Below are positions 1-5,483 of a stretch of 6,507 nucleotides of DNA, in pieces (position 1 is the first letter of the stretch; each line of letters starts with the position of its first letter). The stretch spans positions 1-6,507 of the forward strand of contig JASLDK010000153.1 in NCBI GenBank assembly GCA_030145945.1. Direction: 5' to 3'. Below the pieces are notes generated by a model. The model was not told the DNA's origin. It made no database searches and was given only the letters and a program-made list of their open reading frames with translations. Made by a program: the position numbers and the translations under genes. This DNA comes from Nocardioides sp. (GTDB taxonomy: Bacteria > Actinomycetota > Actinomycetes > Propionibacteriales > Nocardioidaceae).

Positions 1-1
1 G

Positions 2-715
2 CAACGCGTACTGCTCTCCCGGCACGAGATCAGCATCGACGTCACCCGTCTCGCCGGCGTCTCGATCGCCGAACCTGCGGCGCTGCGCACCGCGCGGGGG
101 CGCAGGGTCAACGCGATCGTCACCGGCCTCGGCGAGAGCCAGACCGGATCGACCTTGCTCCTGCCTCCCGCCCCCGAGACGACGGCGTACGACGTGGCGG
201 CGGAGGCGTTGGGTTCACAAGGCCCCGTGCAGGCGGGTCTGACCAGCCACGGTCCGGCAGCGACGGCCCGACGCCACCGCCGCGCCCTGCTCGGCGCGTT
301 GCCCTTCGCAGCCGCGCCCGTGGCTCTGGTCATCGCGGGGGCACCGGCCTGGACCCTCGCGCTCATCGTCCTCCCGCTGGGCGCGGCGATCGTCCTCGGC
401 CGCGACCGCGCGCGCAGTCTCGGGCACGGCTTCGTCGACGGTCACGTGGTGATGCGGTCCGGCTCGGTGCTGCGCAGCCGCGACGCCCTGGCGGCGTCGC
501 ACGTGATCGGCTGGAACCAGCGCGCCACCTGGTTCCAGCGGCGGGTCGGACTGGTCACGTTGACCGCGACGACCGCCGGTGGCAAGGGACACATCAGCGT
601 GCCCGACGTACCCCTCGACCTGGCGGTCGCCCTCGCCGAGGCTGCCAGCCCCGGCCTGTTGACCGACTTCCTCGAGACCTCGGAGAGGACCGAGACCACG
701 GGAGCGACGACATGA
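2..715 (+). CDS. PH domain-containing membrane protein (bPH2/DUF304, YdbT-like), 5'-truncated
   Basis: The reading frame is open from base 2 to the TGA at 713-715, giving 237 visible residues. The gene starts before the window; a TTG at 155 is only an internal codon, because homologous-looking sequence continues upstream of it. Two adjacent hydrophobic segments lie at about 284-340 and 347-400 and probably form a membrane hairpin. They are followed by a C-terminal bacterial PH-like module at about 416-652, with the typical ending in which a Trp-Phe-Gln-Arg-Arg stretch precedes Gly-Leu-Val-Thr-Leu-Thr. Upstream residues such as VSIAEPAALRTARGR look like the end of a preceding PH module and its linker. 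Full-length YdbT-type proteins are usually about 450-550 residues with repeated bPH2 modules separated by membrane helices, so roughly half is present. The cellular role is poorly defined; it is presumed to be envelope associated. The stop codon overlaps the start of the next gene by ATGA, so the two are translationally coupled. Confidence 0.82.
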   Translation, partial: QRVLLSRHEISIDVTRLAGVSIAEPAALRTARGRRVNAIVTGLGESQTGSTLLLPPAPETTAYDVAAEALGSQGPVQAGLTSHGPAATARRHRRALLGALPFAAAPVALVIAGAPAWTLALIVLPLGAAIVLGRDRARSLGHGFVDGHVVMRSGSVLRSRDALAASHVIGWNQRATWFQRRVGLVTLTATTAGGKGHISVPDVPLDLAVALAEAASPGLLTDFLETSERTETTGATT

Positions 716-1194
716 GCAACCAACCTGACGGCAGCTACCACCCCGTCCCGGACGGGCGTCCCGATCCGGGCGAAGTGGTGTGGGCATGGGTGCCCTACGA
801 GGACGACCCACAGCAGGGCAAGGACCGACCGGTGCTGGTGATCGGCGCCGTCAGCGGGGGCGATGGTCACGATGTCGTGCACGCCTTGGCGCTGACGAGC
901 AAGGACCACGATCGCGACGAGGCGCAGGAGGCCGCCGCCGGCAGGTTCTGGATGGACATCGGCACCGGCGCCTGGGATCCGCGCGGCCGCCCGAGCGAGG
1001 TCCGGCTCAACCGGTTGCTGGTCATCGACGCCGCGGAGGTCCGCCGAGAAGGTGCCGCGCTGGATCGCGAGACCTACGCGCGGGTCATCGCTGCCCGCGC
1101 GCCCTACGTCGGCGTCAGCGCATCAGCATCGACGCGCGCCACACCTTCCGATCACGCTCGGCGACCATCCCCGCCTCCTGCAGCACCGGCATGA
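712..1194 (+). CDS. PemK/MazF-like toxin-fold protein, no visible antitoxin
   Basis: This 160-residue protein has PemK/MazF core features in order: the opening strand GEVVWAWVPYE (20-30), the KDRPVLVIG segment (37-45), LTSKD (61-65) and SEVRLNRLLVID (95-106). In MazF endoribonucleases the Arg of the (K/R)RP segment and the Thr/Ser of the next strand form the active site; R39 and T62 stand in those places. Known members cleave single-stranded mRNA and are neutralised by a small antitoxin, usually encoded just upstream. Here the upstream neighbour is a PH-domain membrane protein, overlapped by ATGA, and no antitoxin-sized gene is visible. The role may therefore be non-toxic or may depend on an unlinked partner. 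The last 25 or so residues (from about 136) are rich in Ser, Ala, Pro and Arg and lie antisense to the end of the diiron oxygenase gene. They look like a read-through tail rather than part of the fold. The family call is fairly sure; toxin activity is not. Confidence 0.75.
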   Translation: MSNQPDGSYHPVPDGRPDPGEVVWAWVPYEDDPQQGKDRPVLVIGAVSGGDGHDVVHALALTSKDHDRDEAQEAAAGRFWMDIGTGAWDPRGRPSEVRLNRLLVIDAAEVRREGAALDRETYARVIAARAPYVGVSASASTRATPSDHARRPSPPPAAPA

Positions 1195-2038
1195 CCTTCT
1201 CCCCCATCCAGGCAATCGTCTCGCGGTAGGCCTCGTTGCCGAGTGCCTGTCGGCGGGCCTCGGCCGGGTCGAGCCCGACGACCTTGTAGACGTCCGGGTG
1301 GACCAGCGAGCGCATCGTCACGAATGCGACCTGCGCGGTCATCGCCTGGTGCCAGCGCAGCTTGGTGCGTCCCAGTCCCTGCACGGCTCGGGTGAGCTCG
1401 TCGCGGGCGAAGGTGACGTGGCGTGCCTCCTCGGTGACGTGGATCCGCGCGATCATCCGGGCCAGAGGCTGGATCCGCTCGTCCTTCATCAGGTCCCGTT
1501 GCCAGCGGTCGACGGGCTCCTCGCCGATCAGGATGCCGGCGTACGCGCTCGCGCCGCGCAGGGCCACCGGTCCGAGCTTCGCCAGCTTGTACGGCGTCTC
1601 GCGGGGCCCGTAGGCCGGCGCGCCCATCGCCTGGATGGCGCGACCGAACATGACGGTGTGCCGGGTCTCGTCGCCGACCTCGGTCAGCATGAACTGGGTG
1701 CGCGCCGAGCGGGGGTCCTCGCGGTAGGCGTCGCGGAGCAAGATCTGCATGAGGACGACTTCGAACCAGATGCCGACGCTGACCATGCTGGCGACCTCGT
1801 GCAGGGACAGGGTCTGCTGCTGTTCGACGCTGAGCGACTTCCACATCGGCGTGCCGTAGAGGGACATGCGCTCCGGCTGCATCCACCACAGGCCCGGCAC
1901 CGGTGGTGCCGACCAGTCGATGTCGACGTCCGGGTCGTAGGACTGGCGCGCGGACGAGCGCAGCAGCCTCTCCGCCAGCGCTCGTTGCTGGTCCTGTTGC
2001 TCGGCCTCACGCGCAGGGGCACGGTCGACGACGGTCAC
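1115..2038 (-). CDS. AurF-family diiron oxygenase (p-aminobenzoate N-oxygenase-like)
   Basis: The product is 307 residues from GTG at 2038, close to the roughly 300-340 usual for the AurF family. It is a mainly helical, ferritin-like protein with a convincing diiron ligand set. Numbered from this start these are E93, E124-x2-H127 (in DETRH), E173 or E174 (GEEP), and H200-x3-E204-x2-H207 (in HVTEEARH). The order and spacing match the seven AurF ligands E101, E136/H139, E196, H223, E227 and H230, including the extra His typical of AurF. AurF oxidises the amino group of p-aminobenzoate to nitro; most actinobacterial relatives have unknown substrates, so only oxygenase chemistry is inferred. It is cytoplasmic, with no signal peptide. 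GTG 2038 is preferred because GGAGG (2044-2048) lies 5 bases upstream. ATG 2050 and TTG 2053 are in frame but have no ribosome site and sit almost on the -10 element. The gene is divergent from the tetR-like gene, its likely regulator. Its 3' end overlaps the MazF-like gene tail-to-tail by 80 bases. Confidence 0.88.
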   Translation of the reverse strand: MTVVDRAPAREAEQQDQQRALAERLLRSSARQSYDPDVDIDWSAPPVPGLWWMQPERMSLYGTPMWKSLSVEQQQTLSLHEVASMVSVGIWFEVVLMQILLRDAYREDPRSARTQFMLTEVGDETRHTVMFGRAIQAMGAPAYGPRETPYKLAKLGPVALRGASAYAGILIGEEPVDRWQRDLMKDERIQPLARMIARIHVTEEARHVTFARDELTRAVQGLGRTKLRWHQAMTAQVAFVTMRSLVHPDVYKVVGLDPAEARRQALGNEAYRETIAWMGEKVMPVLQEAGMVAERDRKVWRASMLMR

Positions 2039-2043
2039 GACGT

Positions 2044-2048
2044 CCTCC
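2044..2048 (-). promoter_or_regulatory. Shine-Dalgarno GGAGG for the AurF-like gene
   Basis: Read on the - strand, GGAGG lies 5 bases before GTG 2038. It is immediately downstream of, and partly inside, the alternative ATG 2050 codon. It therefore favours GTG 2038 as the translation start and makes the protein 4 residues shorter than the ATG version. Confidence 0.55.
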
Positions 2049-2052
2049 ATCA

Positions 2053-2058
2053 ATAATA
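2053..2058 (-). promoter_or_regulatory. candidate -10 element of the AurF-like gene
   Basis: On the - strand this reads TATTAT, five of six matches to TATAAT. Transcription would start near 2046, leaving a leader of only about 8 bases before GTG 2038. No good -35 is visible; the best is TTATCC at 2077-2082 with an 18-base spacer and three of six matches. The palindrome at 2062-2076 falls between the two elements, so a protein bound there would block this promoter. Confidence 0.4.
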
Positions 2059-2061
2059 TGA

Positions 2062-2076
2062 GTTACCACCGGTAAC
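2062..2076. promoter_or_regulatory. palindromic operator candidate for the TetR-family regulator
   Basis: The sequence is GTTACC-ACC-GGTAAC, with perfect 6-base arms around a 3-base centre. It is located in the gap between the divergent oxygenase and regulator genes. TetR-family proteins bind such short palindromes as dimers and often repress both their own gene and the divergent one. The right-facing promoter's likely -35 (TTACCA, 2063-2068) lies inside it, and it sits in the spacer of the left-facing promoter. It is the only arm-perfect palindrome I noticed in this gap. Binding is inferred, not shown. Confidence 0.65.
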
Positions 2077-2091
2077 GGATAAAGCTATGGT
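2063..2091 (+). promoter_or_regulatory. promoter of the TetR-family gene, probably leaderless
   Basis: A -35 of TTACCA (2063-2068, four of six matches) and a -10 of TATGGT (2086-2091, four of six, matching the TANNNT form) are separated by 17 bases. The ATG at 2099 begins after a further 7 bases, which is where transcription should start. This is the usual geometry of leaderless actinobacterial mRNAs and explains why no ribosome site precedes that ATG. The operator candidate covers the -35. Confidence 0.5.
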
Positions 2092-2098
2092 TGTCCTC

Positions 2099-2782
2099 AT
2101 GCCACCGAACGTCAAGAGCGACGGCCGAACCACCCGCTGGGACACCCACCGCGCCGAACGCCGCGAGGAGTTCGTCCTCGCTGCCGTTCGCGCCATCGAC
2201 GAGCTCGGCCCCGATGCCTCGGTGGCCGACATCGCCACCGAGGCGGGGGTCAGCAAGCCCGTGCTCTACCGCTACTTCGCCGACAAGGGCGAGCTGCACG
2301 CCGCCGTCGGCTCCTGGGCCGCCGACCTGATCCTGGGCCGCGTGCTCACCGCCGTGCTCGCCCCGGCGACCGCCCGCGACCGGGTCACCGCCGGCGTCTC
2401 GGCGTACCTCGACACCCTCGCCGAGCACCCCCGCGCCTTCCTCGTCCTCAGCCGACAGCACGCCAGCGGCCACGACCCGCTGGCCGCCGGGAAGGACCAG
2501 ATCGCCGCCAAACTGACCCGGCTGCTCGGAGACGCGCTGCGCCTGCTCGGGGGCGACACCGGCGCCGCCGAGCCGTGGGCCCATGCCGTCGTCGGTCTCG
2601 CCACGTCCGTCGGCCAGTGGTGGCTCGAGCGCAACACCGTCTCGCGCAGCGCCGCAGCCGGCTACCTCAGCGACTTCATCTGGCACGCCCTGTCCGGTGC
2701 CGCCGCCGAGAGCGGCGTCGACCTGTCCCGCCTCGACGCCGGCGAGTCGGTCACCCTGATCCGATCGGAGAAGCGTCGATGA
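2099..2782 (+). CDS. TetR/AcrR-family transcriptional regulator
   Basis: The 227-residue protein has a TetR N-terminal DNA-binding domain. An amphipathic first helix (about 20-36) is followed by the helix-turn-helix at 41-63, reading SVADIATEAGVSKPVLYRYF and then ADKGEL, a near-consensus TetR signature. The remaining 155 or so residues are the helical ligand-binding and dimerisation domain, which varies in sequence and does not identify the ligand. An in-frame ATG at 2087 would add four residues (MVVL), but it overlaps the probable -10 element; neither ATG has a ribosome site. ATG 2099 is therefore preferred as a leaderless start. The gene is divergent from the AurF-like oxygenase and overlaps the following DUF4873 gene by ATGA. 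It most likely autoregulates and controls the oxygenase through the palindrome between them, released by a small aromatic or related ligand (inference). The family is certain; the regulon is not. Confidence 0.92.
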   Translation: MPPNVKSDGRTTRWDTHRAERREEFVLAAVRAIDELGPDASVADIATEAGVSKPVLYRYFADKGELHAAVGSWAADLILGRVLTAVLAPATARDRVTAGVSAYLDTLAEHPRAFLVLSRQHASGHDPLAAGKDQIAAKLTRLLGDALRLLGGDTGAAEPWAHAVVGLATSVGQWWLERNTVSRSAAAGYLSDFIWHALSGAAAESGVDLSRLDAGESVTLIRSEKRR

Positions 2783-3078
2783 CGACCGACCAGCAGCACG
2801 AGATCCACGAACCCCAGGAGGCCTACGACGGCCCCGCCGTCCTCGTCATCGACAGCGCCGAGATCCCGGTGACCGTGACACTCCGCGGCGTCTTCCAACC
2901 ACTCGACGGCCACTTCCACTGGCAGGGCCGGGTCGCCACGACGCCTGCCCTCGACGATGTGCGCAGCGGCTCCGACGTCACCCTGCGCACGGCGTTCGGC
3001 GAAGCCGGTGGCAAGGTGTCCGACAGGGATCCGTGGGGACGGTTCCGGGTGAGCGGGACGGGCCGCCCACCCTTCTGA
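2779..3078 (+). CDS. stand-alone DUF4873-domain protein
   Basis: This 99-residue protein matches the DUF4873 pattern along almost its whole length. It has an acidic start leading to YDGPAVLVID (16-25), then TLRGVFQPLDGHFHWQGR (34-51), and the ending DPWGRFRVSGTGRPPF (84-99), which is highly characteristic. The domain has no assigned reaction. In actinobacteria I recall it both as a small protein and as a C-terminal extension of flavin-dependent monooxygenases, which would fit a service role for an oxygenase. It appears cytoplasmic, with no signal peptide or membrane segment. The ATG overlaps the regulator's stop (ATGA), and GGAG at 2767-2770 lies 8 bases upstream, so this start is well supported. 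The same frame stays open far upstream, but that part is only a shadow of the regulator gene. It is co-transcribed with the regulator and possibly with benE, 33 bases downstream. Confidence 0.8.
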   Translation: MTTDQQHEIHEPQEAYDGPAVLVIDSAEIPVTVTLRGVFQPLDGHFHWQGRVATTPALDDVRSGSDVTLRTAFGEAGGKVSDRDPWGRFRVSGTGRPPF

Positions 3079-3111
3079 CAACGACACTGATCAATCGACA
3101 AGGCGGGCGCC

Positions 3112-4296
3112 GTGACCGACGAGAACGCGCACGGCCCGGTGCTGGCAGGCATCGTCACCGCACTGGTCGGCTTCAGCAGCTCCTTCGTCGTCGTCCTCGC
3201 CGGACTGGTCGCCGTCGGGGCGTCCCGCGATCAAGCGGCCTCGGGCCTCGCAACCCTGCTGGTCACCCAGTCCCTGGGCATGCTGTGGCTCTCGATCAGG
3301 CACCGGATCCCGATCACCCTCGCCTGGTCGACCCCCGGCGCGGCGCTGATCGCGACCTCCGCCGGTGTGAGTGGCGGCTGGCCCGCGGCCGTCGGCGCCT
3401 TCGCCGCGACCGGAGTTCTGATCGTGCTCACCGCGCTGATCCCGAAGGTGGGCGACCTCGTCGCGGCGATCCCGCACAGCCTGGCCCGGGCGATGCTGGC
3501 GGGTGTGCTCCTGCCGCTGTGCATCGCACCGGTCACGGCCCTCGCCGACTCCCCCGCTGCCGTCGCACCGCTGGTGATCACCTGGCTGGTGCTGTTGCGC
3601 CTCGCTCCGCGCTGGGCCGTTCCCGGCGCGTTGCTCGTCGCGCTGGTGACCGTTCTCGCAACCGCGGACATCAACACCGGTGACCTCGCGCCCCACCTCA
3701 CCTGGACCACGCCGGGTTGGTCGGTGTCCGCGCTCGTCGGCATCGCCCTCCCGCTCTACGTCGTCACCATGGCCTCGCAGAACGTCCCCGGCGTCGCGGT
3801 GATGAGCGGCTTCGGTTATCGCGTGCCGTGGCGCGAATCCCTCGCCGTCACCGGGATCGGCACCATCGTCGGCGCTCCCACGGGCGGCCACGCCATCAAC
3901 CTCGCCGCGATCAGTGCCGCCCTGTCCGCAGGACCCACCGCAGGCCCCGACCCGAGACGCCGCTGGATCGCGGCGGTGACGGCATCGGTCGCCTACCTGG
4001 TCCTTGCCGTCGGCAGTACGGCGCTCGCCACGCTGGTCGCCGCTGCGGCGGACGGTGTCATGCAGGCGGCCGCCGGGCTGGCCCTGCTCGGCACCCTCGG
4101 CGCCGCTCTCGGCGACGCGCTCGCCGACTCGTCCGAACGCGAGCCCGCCGCCGCGACGTTGGTGGTCGCGGCCTCCGGCGTGAGCGTCCTCGGCATCGGC
4201 GCCGCCTTCTGGGCGCTGGTGGTCGGCCTGCTGCTGCGGACGTTCCTGCGGGCAGGGCGGACTATCAGGCCGTTTGCGCGAACATCGTCGACTTGA
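3112..4296 (+). CDS. benE: BenE-family benzoate/H+ symporter
   Basis: The 394-residue protein is almost entirely hydrophobic, with about 11-13 membrane segments, and has the usual BenE length. Family-type motifs are visible: LAWSTPGAALI (70-80), an IPHSLARAMLAGVLLP stretch (120-135), MASQNVPGVAVM (220-231) and GAPTGGHAINLAAISAA (254-270). BenE proteins are inner-membrane secondary transporters that import benzoate with protons; the substrate here may be another aromatic acid. The start is GTG 3112, with a modest purine-rich AAGG at 3100-3103 eight bases upstream. The N-terminal residues then run straight into the first membrane helix, as expected. It lies 33 bases after the DUF4873 gene on the same strand with no terminator seen between them, suggesting one operon with the TetR-family gene. 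The 3' end overlaps the convergent SpoIID-like gene by 32 bases, so the polar C-terminal tail (about 380-394) is partly encoded in shared DNA. Confidence 0.88.
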   Translation: MTDENAHGPVLAGIVTALVGFSSSFVVVLAGLVAVGASRDQAASGLATLLVTQSLGMLWLSIRHRIPITLAWSTPGAALIATSAGVSGGWPAAVGAFAATGVLIVLTALIPKVGDLVAAIPHSLARAMLAGVLLPLCIAPVTALADSPAAVAPLVITWLVLLRLAPRWAVPGALLVALVTVLATADINTGDLAPHLTWTTPGWSVSALVGIALPLYVVTMASQNVPGVAVMSGFGYRVPWRESLAVTGIGTIVGAPTGGHAINLAAISAALSAGPTAGPDPRRRWIAAVTASVAYLVLAVGSTALATLVAAAADGVMQAAAGLALLGTLGAALGDALADSSEREPAAATLVVAASGVSVLGIGAAFWALVVGLLLRTFLRAGRTIRPFARTSST

Positions 4297-5425
4297 GCCC
4301 GAACCTGACTCGGAACTGATCGCCGGTCAACGTCGTGTTGCCTGCGGCGCCGTTGATCTTCACAGCGGTCACCCGTCCCCCTTGGGCAGCATCCTTCGTG
4401 ATGTCGAGCCCGAGGAAGTCGCCGATCCCCGGGAACTGTGCCTCGATCGCCACATCGGTCAACACCGTCTGCCACGAGTTGTTGGGGTTGCCCGACGTCG
4501 CCTCGTAGGGGTCCGGCTTCGCGACCTGGTAGGGCAGGTTGCCCGGCGCGGTGAACCCGCCATTGCTCGAGGAGAACTGCGTGAACGCCGGCAGGCCGGC
4601 GTACGTCACGATCTGGCCGGCTGTGGCCGCGATGGCGGCATTCGACTCGGGCTGCTCGACCGCGATCCCGCGATAGACCTGCGACTGGGTGGTGTCGTAG
4701 ACGTCGAACGGACCGCGGTGGTTGTTGTCGCGCTCATAGATCGCATAGGTGCGGGCAGCGATCGCCTGCGCCTGCACGGCCTGCGGGTGCCACTTGGCCG
4801 GCATCTCGGAGGGGACCACTCCGCGCAGGTACTTCTCGACGCTCAACACGTTGACGGTGTCGCGGCCGATGCCATCAGCGGGGACGACGGAGCGGATCGC
4901 GCCGCGATAGTCAACCGACCCACCGGGTACGTAGAGGCGGATCGTGCCGCCCTTGCCCTTGAACTCGGCCTGGCCCGGGACGATCCGGACCTTGTGCCAC
5001 TTCTTCGTCTTGACCGACACCTTGGTGTTCGCTCCGTGGGCGGTGAGCTTCCACCGCTTGGCACCGCGCCTGTCGAGCTTCCACGACCGGCCCGTGGCCA
5101 GGCTGCGGACCTTCAACTTCGGACGGCTCTGGACCACGACATTGCTGGTGGTGTCGGCGGTGATCAGCACCTTCACCGAACCGCCGCCCAGGCCCGGCGT
5201 CGTACCGGGGTAGTAGAAGTCGAGGATCTGGGCCGTGCCGAGGCCCTGCTCGGCGGCGCCCTTGGCACCCCACTGCGACAGGCCCTTGCCGTGGCCCCAA
5301 CCGCTGCCGGTCAGGGTCACAGCCGCAGGTCCGGCTGCGGCCGCGTTCGCACCGGGCAGGGGCGCGAAGCCTCCGAGAGCGACGGTGGCGGCGAGAACGG
5401 TGACGGCTCCCGAGAAAATGCGCAT
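4265..5425 (-). CDS. secreted SpoIID/LytB-domain protein
   Basis: The product is 386 residues from ATG 5425. It begins with a signal peptide-like segment: MRIF, a hydrophobic core to about residue 20, then Pro/Gly and an Ala-Asn-Ala site at 26-28. The frame is open further upstream to 5611, but that part runs antisense through the valS start and lacks a signal sequence. After the signal comes GSGWGHGKGLSQWGAKGAA (40-58), then LDFYYPGT (68-75), a beta-rich middle region, and the SpoIID core from about 173. The core includes VNVLSVEKYLRGVVPSEMP (191-209) and QAQAIAARTYA (218-228), then SSSNGGFT (285-292). E207 in PSEMP matches the catalytic Glu of SpoIID. SpoIID is a lytic transglycosylase that cuts glycan strands lacking stem peptides during sporulation; related proteins in non-sporulating bacteria presumably act in cell-wall turnover. 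It is therefore likely an exported wall enzyme. Transcription appears monocistronic from the gap shared with valS. Confidence 0.87.
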   Translation of the reverse strand: MRIFSGAVTVLAATVALGGFAPLPGANAAAAGPAAVTLTGSGWGHGKGLSQWGAKGAAEQGLGTAQILDFYYPGTTPGLGGGSVKVLITADTTSNVVVQSRPKLKVRSLATGRSWKLDRRGAKRWKLTAHGANTKVSVKTKKWHKVRIVPGQAEFKGKGGTIRLYVPGGSVDYRGAIRSVVPADGIGRDTVNVLSVEKYLRGVVPSEMPAKWHPQAVQAQAIAARTYAIYERDNNHRGPFDVYDTTQSQVYRGIAVEQPESNAAIAATAGQIVTYAGLPAFTQFSSSNGGFTAPGNLPYQVAKPDPYEATSGNPNNSWQTVLTDVAIEAQFPGIGDFLGLDITKDAAQGGRVTAVKINGAAGNTTLTGDQFRVRFGLKSTMFAQTA

Positions 5426-5431
5426 CGTCCG

Positions 5432-5437
5432 AGGGTA
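5432..5437 (-). promoter_or_regulatory. candidate -10 element of the SpoIID-like gene
   Basis: On the - strand TACCCT fits TANNNT and lies 6 bases before ATG 5425. That ATG has no ribosome site, so a leaderless transcript is plausible. No convincing -35 is visible 16-19 bases upstream. Confidence 0.35.
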
Positions 5438-5445
5438 GCCGTCAG

Positions 5446-5476
5446 TTGAAACCTTGACAGTGCGTCGCAATAGGCT
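5446..5476 (+). promoter_or_regulatory. valS promoter, probably leaderless
   Basis: TTGAAA (5446-5451, five of six) and TAGGCT (5471-5476, TANNNT) are separated by a rather long 19-base spacer. ATG 5484 follows the -10 by exactly 7 bases, placing the transcript start at or next to the A of the start codon. The intervening GGGAAG is too close to the ATG to serve as a normal ribosome site. A perfect TTGACA at 5454-5459 is only 11 bases from this -10 and so cannot pair with it. Confidence 0.5.
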
Positions 5477-5483
5477 GGGAAGC

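Noticed and set aside
1112..1135. Possible terminator hairpin (GCGTC ... GACGC) between the MazF-like and AurF-like genes
   Set aside because: The stem is only 5 bases with a 14-base loop and no T-run, which is expected by chance in GC-rich DNA.
1052..2056. 334-residue + strand frame opposite the diiron oxygenase gene
   Set aside because: The composition is typical of a high-GC antisense frame (rich in His, Arg, Leu, Asp), with no recognisable domain. The - strand frame carries a complete AurF ligand set.
2575..2778. Long N-terminal extension of the DUF4873 frame
   Set aside because: It is an out-of-frame, Arg-rich shadow of the regulator gene. The ATG at 2779 has a ribosome site and an ATGA junction, and the domain begins right after it.
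5454..5459. Perfect TTGACA as the -35 of valS
   Set aside because: It is only 11 bases from the TAGGCT -10, and no -10-like hexamer lies 16-19 bases downstream. TTGAAA at 5446-5451 fits better.
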